From contig DFZB01000022.1 of the NCBI GenBank assembly GCA_002382025.1, positions 1-13,739 on the forward strand: a stretch of 13,739 nucleotides of DNA, given 5' to 3'. The notes under the pieces are model-generated. The model was not told the DNA's origin and did not search any database. It worked only from the letters and a program-made list of their open reading frames with translations. Both the position numbers and the translations under genes were made by a program. Shown here in pieces: positions 6,589-12,980 of the stretch. The first letter of the stretch is position 1; each line of letters opens with the position of its first letter. The stretch is from Patescibacteria group bacterium UBA4067. GTDB taxonomy: Bacteria > Patescibacteriota > Minisyncoccia > Minisyncoccales > Minisyncoccaceae.

Positions 6589-7364
6589 TAGAATTAAAAG
6601 AAAAAATAATAAATGTTTCTGGAATTGATACTAGATATAGAATAGTAGGAAAAAGTAATAAAAAAGTTTTAATATTCCATGGTTGGGGAGCCACTTCATA
6701 TTCTTGGAGGGATATTTCTTATTGTTTAGCAAAAAAAGGGTTCGAGGTTATTGCAATGGATTTACCTGGTTTTGGAGAAACTCAACCCCCAGAAGATGCT
6801 TGGGATTCTAATGATTATATTAAATTTTTAACATCTTTTATTAAAAAATTAAAATTAGACAATTTTTATTTAATTGGTCATTCTTTTGGAGGAGCTTTAG
6901 CATTAAAATTTACATCAAAGAATCTAGGAATGATCAATAAGTTAGTTTTATGTGACGCAGCCATAATTAGAAAAGAAAGACTTGATTTAAGACAAAAAAT
7001 AATCAAATCAGTTTCAAGAAGTTTTTCTAAAATAATTGCTAAAACACCTTTTTATCATTTTTTTGAAAGAATAGCATATTGGTTTGCTGGTGCGCATGAT
7101 TATTATAGTGCTAATTCTATAATGAAAGAAGTATTTAAAAAAGTAATAGAAGAAGACATGAGTGATATTGCTTCTAAATTAAAAAAAGAATGTTTAATTG
7201 TTTGGGGTCAGTATGATCAAGCAACCCCCCTAGAAGATGCTTTTATTTTAAATAATTTAATAGAAGATTCTCGCTTAAGAGTAATTATTGGAGCTGGACA
7301 TAATCCTCATAGAAATAATAAAGAGGAATTGTGTAGGGTTTTATTAAGATTTTTTGAAGTATGA
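6585..7364 (+). CDS. Alpha/beta hydrolase
   Basis: This is a 259-residue serine hydrolase of the alpha/beta fold. The oxyanion motif is HGWG (32-35), the nucleophile elbow GHSFGG (98-103) with Ser100, the acid probably Asp211 in WGQYDQATP, and the base His239 in GAGHNPH. A cap region with aromatic residues lies at about 130-195 (TPFYHFFERIAYWF). The triad is complete, so it should be an active esterase, lipase or amidase, but the sequence does not tell the substrate. No signal peptide is seen, so it acts in the cytoplasm. ATGA overlaps at both ends (6585-6588 and 7361-7364) tie its translation to serS and to the Mur ligase gene, implying a role linked to wall precursor chemistry rather than general catabolism. 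Confidence 0.9.
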   Translation: MIELKEKIINVSGIDTRYRIVGKSNKKVLIFHGWGATSYSWRDISYCLAKKGFEVIAMDLPGFGETQPPEDAWDSNDYIKFLTSFIKKLKLDNFYLIGHSFGGALALKFTSKNLGMINKLVLCDAAIIRKERLDLRQKIIKSVSRSFSKIIAKTPFYHFFERIAYWFAGAHDYYSANSIMKEVFKKVIEEDMSDIASKLKKECLIVWGQYDQATPLEDAFILNNLIEDSRLRVIIGAGHNPHRNNKEELCRVLLRFFEV

Positions 7365-8881
7365 TTAATTTTCTTCTTCTTTTATTTTTTTTGTGGTTTT
7401 TTAAAATTATTAAAGATATTTTCTTTTGGCTTTACTTATGGCAATTAAAAAATTATCACATTGGAAGATTTTTAGCCCATTTTAAAACTGAAACAGGAAA
7501 GAAATTAATTATTAGTTGGTTTTTTATTTTAATTTTTGCTTTAATTACTAGATTTCATTTTAATTATTTCATTTTAATTATTTATTCTCTATATTGTTCA
7601 TATAGTTTTATTAATTTATTTTTAAAAAGATTTAAATATCCAGAATTTACTAAAAAAGCATTATTTTTATTTTTATCAACTATTTCTTTTTTTGTATTAG
7701 TATTATTCTTTTTAAAAGAAGTTATTTTTATAGATAAAATCACTCTTCTTCTGTTACTAGTAATCGACTTACTCATTCCTTTGTTTGTTTCTTTGGTTGT
7801 TCTTTTTTTTCAGCCAATAACAATTGTTTTAAGAAATAGAGTAATAAACAAAGCAAGGAGAAAAAGAAGTAAATTAGATAATCTTTTAACAATTGGAATA
7901 ACGGGAAGTTTTGGCAAAAGCTCAGTTAAAGAGTTTTTGAAAACAATTTTGTCTGAATCTTTTAAGGTTGTTTCTACTAAAGATAATAAAAACTCAGAAA
8001 TGGGTATTTCCGAAATAATTTTAAAAGACATTAATGAAAATCACGAAATATTTATATGTGAAATGGGTGCATATAATAAGGGTGGGATTAAATTATTATG
8101 TTCAATAGCCAAGCCTAAAATAGGAATTATTACAGGAATTAATAGTCAGCATTTAGCAACTTTTGGTTCACAAAATAATATTATTCAGGCCAAATTTGAA
8201 TTAATAGATTGTTTACCCAAAGAAGGACTAGCGGTTTTAAATTGGGAATCAGAATTAGTAAGAAATGGATTCAAAAGAGACATAGCTAATATTAAATATG
8301 GAGAAGATATTTGGGCAGAAAACATTGAGATTGAAAAAGACAAAGTTTCTTTTAAAGCTTGTTTTAAAACAGGCAAATCAATTAAAATAGAAGCTAATGT
8401 TATTGGTTCTCAAAACATAATAAATTTATTATGTGCTATTGCTGTTGCCAAAAAACTAGGAATGGAATTAAAAGAAATTGCTATTGCAATAAAAAAAATC
8501 AAAAACAATAATTTTTATTCTAAAAAGAATATAGATATTATTGATTTTACTTATTCTTCTAATCCCGCTTCTGTTTTAGCTCATTTAGATCATTTGAAAT
8601 TATGGAAAGGGAAAAAAATAATAGTGATGCCATGTTTAATTGAGCTTGGAAAAGAATCAAAAAATGTACACAAAAATATTGGTCAAAAAATTCAAGAAAA
8701 CTGTGACTTAGCAATAATTACAACCAAAGAATGTTTTAAAGAATTAAAAACAAAAAAAGCAGTATTTATTAATAATCCCAACGAAGTGTATGATATGATA
8801 AGAGCAAATTCTTCTTTTGATAGCGTTGTTCTTTTAGAGGGAAGAGTTAATGAAAAAATAATTAATTTATTGAAAAAATGA
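7361..8881 (+). CDS. Membrane-anchored MurF-like Mur ligase
   Basis: This 506-residue protein joins a membrane domain to a Mur ligase. Residues 1-152 are strongly hydrophobic, with about five segments (near 1-28, 48-66, 67-88, 100-120 and 126-150), followed by a basic stretch RNRVINKARRKRS. The ATP-binding domain starts at 178 with the P-loop GITGSFGKSS (179-188; usual GKTT), then EMGAYNKGGI (234-243), GINSQHLATFGS (259-270) and QAKFELI (276-282), whose Lys278 fits the carbamylated lysine of the family. The C-terminal domain contains IDFTYSSNP (394-402) where MurF has IDDSYNANP, and MPCLIELG (423-430). The UDP-binding N-terminal domain of MurF is absent. It most likely adds an amino acid or peptide to a carboxyl group at the membrane, but substrate is unknown; a CapB/PgsB-like role is an alternative. 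ATGA overlaps link it to both neighbours. Confidence 0.85.
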   Translation: MINFLLLLFFLWFFKIIKDIFFWLYLWQLKNYHIGRFLAHFKTETGKKLIISWFFILIFALITRFHFNYFILIIYSLYCSYSFINLFLKRFKYPEFTKKALFLFLSTISFFVLVLFFLKEVIFIDKITLLLLLVIDLLIPLFVSLVVLFFQPITIVLRNRVINKARRKRSKLDNLLTIGITGSFGKSSVKEFLKTILSESFKVVSTKDNKNSEMGISEIILKDINENHEIFICEMGAYNKGGIKLLCSIAKPKIGIITGINSQHLATFGSQNNIIQAKFELIDCLPKEGLAVLNWESELVRNGFKRDIANIKYGEDIWAENIEIEKDKVSFKACFKTGKSIKIEANVIGSQNIINLLCAIAVAKKLGMELKEIAIAIKKIKNNNFYSKKNIDIIDFTYSSNPASVLAHLDHLKLWKGKKIIVMPCLIELGKESKNVHKNIGQKIQENCDLAIITTKECFKELKTKKAVFINNPNEVYDMIRANSSFDSVVLLEGRVNEKIINLLKK

Positions 8882-10107
8882 AAGAAATAATTTACACTTC
8901 TTTGTTTCCTAATTTTGAAAAAGACGATGTTTCTTTATGTTTTAGATTACTTTTTTCTTCTTTGAAAAAAGGAGAATACATTAAAGAATTAGAATTAAAT
9001 TTTCAAAATAAATTTGGCTTTAACCAATGTTTATCATTTAACAGTGGTAGAAGTTGTTTGATGGCAATATTAGAGGCAATAAACATTAAAAAGGGTGATG
9101 AAGTAATTGTTCAAGGCTTTACCTGTAATGCAGTTATTAATCCAATTATTAATATTGGTGCAAAACCAGTATATGTTGATTTAAAAAAAGATTTAAATAT
9201 TGATGAAAAAAAAATACAATCTTTTATTTCTTCTAAAACAAAAGCAGTGATTGTTCAACATACTTTTGGTTGGCCAGCCGAGATTGAAGAGATTCGTGAT
9301 ATATGCAAAGAAAACAACATATATTTAATTGAAGATTGCGCTCATTCTTTAGGAGCAAAATATAATGGCAAATATGTTGGCTCTTTTGGAGACATTAGCT
9401 TTTTTAGTTTTGGAAGAGATAAAATTATTTCATCTGTTTTTGGGGGAATGGTTGTTCTCAATAATCAATCTTTAAAAATTAAAGAATATGCTTTTCCTTC
9501 AAACTTATGGACAATTAATCAATTGTTTTATCCCATTTTAATGCAATATGTTTTTTTACCTTTATTTAGATTTAGAATGGGAAGGTTGTTTTATTCTTTA
9601 ATGTTTGAATTAAATATTTTTTCCTTGCGTTCAGTTACTAAAAAAGAAAACAAAGGAATGTTGCCAAGCTATTTTGGTAAAAAGATGCCTAATGCTTTAG
9701 CTAGACTAGCGCTTAATCAATTAGATAAGATTGATAAATTTAATGAAAAAAGAAAACAAGCTGCTAAATTATATTTTAAAGAATTTAAAAACACATCAAT
9801 TAAAATGGTTTTCAGTGAAGAATATGGAAAAAGAGAGCCAGTTTTTTTAAAATTTCCAATATTAGTTAAAAATCCAGAGACAATTTTAAAGAAATTAAGA
9901 AAAGAAAACATATTCTTAAATGATGGTTGGAGAGAAACAGTAATTGTTCCTCCCTTAACCAATCAAAAAACAATGAAATACAAGGGCGACTGTATTTTAA
10001 GTGAATCAATGTCAAAGCAAATAATCTCTTTGCCTACTCACATGAAAATAACAAATAAGGATATTGTAAAAATTGCATCAATAATAAAAAAAGAGTATAA
10101 TTATTGA
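8878..10107 (+). CDS. DegT/DnrJ/EryC1-family PLP aminotransferase
   Basis: This is a fold type I PLP enzyme of the sugar aminotransferase family, 409 residues. Visible hallmarks are NSGRSCLMAILEA (55-67), GDEVIVQGFTCNA (73-85), EDCAHSLGAKYNGK (152-165) with Asp153 for the cofactor nitrogen, and SFFSFGRDKIISSVFGGMVV (174-193), where Lys182 should form the Schiff base. The C-terminal ISLPTHMKI (383-391) is also typical. Between about 213 and 247 there is an unusually hydrophobic, aromatic stretch (YPILMQYVFLPLF) that may bind the membrane or a lipid-linked substrate. Members usually aminate nucleotide-linked keto sugars, and some make amino acids; no nucleotide sugar genes are nearby. It overlaps the Mur ligase gene by ATGA and is followed by a 29-nt AT-rich gap. 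Confidence 0.9.
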   Translation: MKEIIYTSLFPNFEKDDVSLCFRLLFSSLKKGEYIKELELNFQNKFGFNQCLSFNSGRSCLMAILEAINIKKGDEVIVQGFTCNAVINPIINIGAKPVYVDLKKDLNIDEKKIQSFISSKTKAVIVQHTFGWPAEIEEIRDICKENNIYLIEDCAHSLGAKYNGKYVGSFGDISFFSFGRDKIISSVFGGMVVLNNQSLKIKEYAFPSNLWTINQLFYPILMQYVFLPLFRFRMGRLFYSLMFELNIFSLRSVTKKENKGMLPSYFGKKMPNALARLALNQLDKIDKFNEKRKQAAKLYFKEFKNTSIKMVFSEEYGKREPVFLKFPILVKNPETILKKLRKENIFLNDGWRETVIVPPLTNQKTMKYKGDCILSESMSKQIISLPTHMKITNKDIVKIASIIKKEYNY

Positions 10108-10136
10108 ATTAATAATTAATTTAAAGTAATAAAGAT

Positions 10137-10394
10137 ATGTTTGATAAACTAAAACAATTAAAAAGATTAAAAGATTTTGAAGATTCTTTGAACAAAGAAA
10201 GACTAGAAAAAGAAATAAATGGAACAAAAGTAATAATTAATGGAAAAACTGAAATAATTAGTATTTCTTTAAATCCAGAATTAAGCAAAGAAAAACAAGA
10301 AGAAGTTTTAAAAGAATGCATTAATAGTGTTTCTCACGAAGCAAAAATGATTATGGCTAAAAAAGCTCAAGAAATATCAGGAATGGGCTTTTAA
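10137..10394 (+). CDS. YbaB/EbfC nucleoid-associated protein
   Basis: This is a small (85-residue) DNA-binding protein of the YbaB/EbfC family, which forms dimers that bind and bend DNA. The pattern is a charged N-terminal helix (1-27), a strand with VIINGKTEIISISLNPEL (32-49) and a C-terminal helix ending in AKKAQEISGMGF. It is shorter than the usual 100-110 residues, mainly at the ends. The family gene often sits with dnaX and recR; here it lies between wall genes, 29 nt after the aminotransferase and 9 nt before the TIM-barrel gene. No Shine-Dalgarno is seen. Confidence 0.88.
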   Translation: MFDKLKQLKRLKDFEDSLNKERLEKEINGTKVIINGKTEIISISLNPELSKEKQEEVLKECINSVSHEAKMIMAKKAQEISGMGF

Positions 10395-10403
10395 TTATAA
10401 AGT

Positions 10404-11126
10404 ATGAATATATTTCCAACCATAACAACAATTAATCGAAAATGGAAAGAAAAGATAAAAGAAGCTGATGAATTAGGATTAACAGAGGTAGCTGTTTTTC
10501 CCACCACACTTGAAAAAGAAGAGAGAGAGGAGCTTTATGATTTTTTAATACATTCGAAGATCAAAAAAATTCCTTTTGTTCATTTAAGATCAGATATGAG
10601 TTTGGAGGAAATAGAGTTTTTCATTAAAAAATATAATACGCAAATTTTTAATATTCATAGCGAAAAATCATATCCAATTCCTAATCAATGGATGGAATAT
10701 GCTAATATTATTGCAATCGAAAATACATACGAATGTTATTTAAATGAAGAAGAAATTAAAAAATTTGGAGGAGTTTGTGTTGATTTTGCTCATTTAGAAA
10801 ACGAAAGAATGACTGATTTAAATAAGTTTTATAAAAATTGTGAAACAATAAACAAGGTTTCTGTTAGATGTAATCACATAAGTGCAATTAAAAAAACTTT
10901 TAAAATTAAAGAAGATGGCGATAGATTAAGATACGATAGTCATTTTTTTGAAGATTTTTCAGAATTCGATTATCTTAAAAAGTATTCTATTGATTTTTTC
11001 TCTAATTATTGTGCTTTAGAATTAGAAAACAGATTATCAGAACAACTAAAAGCAAAAGAATATATATTAAAAATTCTTCAAGGACGTGATGATTATGTTA
11101 AAAAGTTTTTAACCAATGACTATTAA
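10404..11126 (+). CDS. TIM-barrel protein of xylose-isomerase-like type, function unknown
   Basis: I do not recognise a specific family, but the 240-residue protein alternates short hydrophobic strands and helices as a TIM barrel does, with acidic and histidine residues at strand ends: PFVHLRSD (57-64), IFNIHSE (81-87), IIAIENT (102-108), GVCVDFAH (123-130), VRCNHIS (154-160), RYDSHF (176-181) and ALELEN (204-209). This set (His60, His85, Glu106, Asp127, His158, Asp178, His180, Glu205 or Glu207) resembles the metal site of the AP endonuclease 2/sugar isomerase superfamily. No signal peptide or membrane segment is visible. Its 3' end overlaps the FemAB gene by 11 nt, so the two are translationally linked. 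It may act on a sugar or sugar-phosphate intermediate; this is inference. Confidence 0.7.
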   Translation: MNIFPTITTINRKWKEKIKEADELGLTEVAVFPTTLEKEEREELYDFLIHSKIKKIPFVHLRSDMSLEEIEFFIKKYNTQIFNIHSEKSYPIPNQWMEYANIIAIENTYECYLNEEEIKKFGGVCVDFAHLENERMTDLNKFYKNCETINKVSVRCNHISAIKKTFKIKEDGDRLRYDSHFFEDFSEFDYLKKYSIDFFSNYCALELENRLSEQLKAKEYILKILQGRDDYVKKFLTNDY

Positions 11127-12132
11127 GGAAATAAAAAATAAGAAAGAGTGGGAAGATTTTCTTTTTTTGTGTAAAGAAAAAACCTTTTGTCATTCTTGGA
11201 ATTGGGGAGAGTTTAATAATTCAATGGGGGATAAAATATGGCGTTTTGGTGTTTTTAATCACGAATTAATTGCTGTTTTTTTAGTAATTAAAATTAAAGC
11301 AAGAAGGGGAAGCTTTCTTTTTATTCCCCATGGACCTATTTTTTTAAATAATATTAACAGAGAAGCAATAAAAAATATCCTTGATTATTTAAAAGAATTA
11401 GGAAAAAAAGAAAAAGCTATTTTTTTGAGAATTAGTCCTTTATTTTTAAAAAATCAAGATAATGATAAAATATTTAAAGACCTAGGGTTTATTGATGCAC
11501 CAATGCATATGCACCCAGAAATTACATGGGAATTAGACTTAAATTTGAACGAAGAAGAATTATTAAAGAACATGAGAAAAACAACTCGTTATCTTATTCG
11601 TCAGGCAGAAAAAGACAAAGATATAGAAATTATTAAATCAATTGATAAAAAGGATTTGGAAGAGTTTAAAAAAATATATGAAAAAACAGCCAAAAGACAT
11701 TCATTTGTTCCTTTTTCAGAAAATTATTTAGAAAAAGAATTAGAAGTTTTCTCAAAAGACAATGAAATATTGATTTTTTCCGGTAAATATAAAGAAGAAA
11801 CAATATCTTCTGCAATGATAATATTTCATTCTAACAGGGGTTTTTATCATCAAGGAGCATCTTTATCTTCAAAAATACCAGTTTCATATTTATTACAGTG
11901 GGAGGCAATAAAGGAAGCGAAAAGAAGAGGATGTGAAAAGTATAATTTTTGGGGAATTGTTCCTGACACAGAAGAAAACAAAAATCATCCATGGAAGGGG
12001 TTATCATTATTTAAAAAAGGATTTGGAGGTTATGAAAAAGATTACATTAAAACAAAAGATTATTTATTGAATTTAAGGTATTGGTTGATTTATGTATTTG
12101 AAAAATTAAGAAAGAAAAAGAGAAACCTATGA
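11116..12132 (+). CDS. FemAB-type peptidoglycan bridge aminoacyltransferase
   Basis: This 338-residue protein matches the FemA/FemB/FemX group, which adds amino acids from aminoacyl-tRNA to the stem peptide of lipid II on the inner membrane face. Key segments are SWNWGEFN (27-34), GSFLFIPHGPIF (65-76), MRKTTRYLIRQAEKD (153-167), LLQWEAIKEAKRRGCEKYNF (259-278) and HPWKGLSLFKKGFGG (291-305). It carries two GNAT-like domains, the usual design, without the long coiled-coil arm of FemA. The C-terminus is strongly basic (LRKKKRNL), which suits membrane association. The amino acid donated cannot be read from sequence. It overlaps the gene before it by 11 nt and ftsQ by 4 nt (ATGA, 12129-12132). Confidence 0.92.
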   Translation: MTIKEIKNKKEWEDFLFLCKEKTFCHSWNWGEFNNSMGDKIWRFGVFNHELIAVFLVIKIKARRGSFLFIPHGPIFLNNINREAIKNILDYLKELGKKEKAIFLRISPLFLKNQDNDKIFKDLGFIDAPMHMHPEITWELDLNLNEEELLKNMRKTTRYLIRQAEKDKDIEIIKSIDKKDLEEFKKIYEKTAKRHSFVPFSENYLEKELEVFSKDNEILIFSGKYKEETISSAMIIFHSNRGFYHQGASLSSKIPVSYLLQWEAIKEAKRRGCEKYNFWGIVPDTEENKNHPWKGLSLFKKGFGGYEKDYIKTKDYLLNLRYWLIYVFEKLRKKKRNL

Positions 12133-12893
12133 GAAGAAAAAGAAAATACAAGAAAAAGAAAAATAATATTTTCAAAAGATTTTTTGGAATTATTTTAAGT
12201 GTTTTAATGTTTTTTATCATTGCTTTTTCTGCGCTTTATCATTTTTCTCCTAATTTTAAAATAAAAGGATTTGAAGTAATAGGGGGTACGACAATATCTC
12301 AAGAAGAATTTAAAAAGGAAGCTCAAGATCTTTTTACCTCTTCTTTTAATATTTTAGGTCAAGAAATTATAATAGATAATATATTTTTATCTTTTAAAAA
12401 TAAAACAGAAGAATTAACGAACAAATTTCCAGAAATAGAAAACATTTCCATTAAAAAGGATTTTTCTAAAAGTATAATTTATTTAGAGATTAAAGAAAAA
12501 GACCCAGCAGTTATTTGGTGTAACAATCAAAAATGTTCTTTGTTGGACAAAAAAGCAAGTTTTATTCGTGATTATAATAATAGAGAAGTTCTTCCAATGA
12601 TCGAGGAAAAAGAGGAAGGAGATTTCAAAAGAATAGAAATAATAAAAGCAGTTTTTAAATTAGAAGAAACAATAAAACAAAATAATTTAAAAGCAGAGAA
12701 ATATCTTCTTTACTCAGAAAAATTTATTATTAACAACATTAATGGTTGCGATATTTTATTTGACTTAAATAATGACTTTGATTGGCAACTAGAAAAAATG
12801 GAAACAGTTTTAAAGCAAGAGAAATACATAAACAATTTGAATAATTTTGAATACATAGACCTTAGATTTACCAATCAAGTAATTGTAAAATAG
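12129..12893 (+). CDS. ftsQ: Cell division protein FtsQ/DivIB
   Basis: FtsQ is a single-pass membrane protein that links early and late divisome parts. The 254-residue protein begins with a very basic cytoplasmic tail (MRRKRKYKKKK), a membrane helix at about 16-40, then the POTRA domain (about 43-121, starting FKIKGFEVIGG) and the beta domain ending with the family signature YIDLRF (242-247) before the C-terminal FTNQVIVK. Cys131 and Cys136 (WCNNQKC) are on the outer side and close enough to pair. FtsQ normally precedes ftsA and ftsZ; here no ftsA follows, and the next gene is a secreted repeat protein with its own promoter. No clear terminator is seen after the stop. Its translation is coupled to FemAB. 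Confidence 0.92.
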   Translation: MRRKRKYKKKKNNIFKRFFGIILSVLMFFIIAFSALYHFSPNFKIKGFEVIGGTTISQEEFKKEAQDLFTSSFNILGQEIIIDNIFLSFKNKTEELTNKFPEIENISIKKDFSKSIIYLEIKEKDPAVIWCNNQKCSLLDKKASFIRDYNNREVLPMIEEKEEGDFKRIEIIKAVFKLEETIKQNNLKAEKYLLYSEKFIINNINGCDILFDLNNDFDWQLEKMETVLKQEKYINNLNNFEYIDLRFTNQVIVK

Positions 12894-12938
12894 ATTTTTT
12901 AACAAAATTATGTTCAATGTTACTGGGGGATTCAACTA

Positions 12939-12972
12939 TTGACAACAATATTGTTATTTGTTATTGTATAAA
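12939..12972 (+). promoter_or_regulatory. Probable promoter of the secreted repeat protein gene
   Basis: A perfect TTGACA (12939-12944) is followed after 17 nt by TATTGT (12962-12967, 4 of 6 matches). TATAAA at 12967-12972 is a better -10 but lies 22 nt from the -35. In either case the transcript would start within about 7 nt of the ATG at 12981, so the mRNA would be nearly leaderless. Two perfect inverted repeats overlap the region. Confidence 0.6.
12944..12955. repeat. 12-bp perfect palindrome AACAATATTGTT in the promoter spacer
   Basis: The palindrome starts on the last base of the TTGACA box and fills the spacer, a position suited to an operator for a dimeric repressor. In AT-rich DNA a short palindrome may also arise by chance. 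Confidence 0.4.
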
Positions 12973-12978
12973 ATACAA
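12964..12978. repeat. Inverted repeat TTGTAT-AAA-ATACAA beside the start codon
   Basis: A perfect 6-bp inverted repeat with a 3-nt centre spans the -10 region and ends 2 nt before the ATG. It could be a second operator half or simply chance in AT-rich sequence. Confidence 0.35.
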
Positions 12979-12980
12979 AT

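Noticed and set aside
12919..12936. GGGGGATTCAAC as part of a tRNA T arm or an attachment site
   Set aside because: No acceptor stem, anticodon arm or second copy can be found around it.
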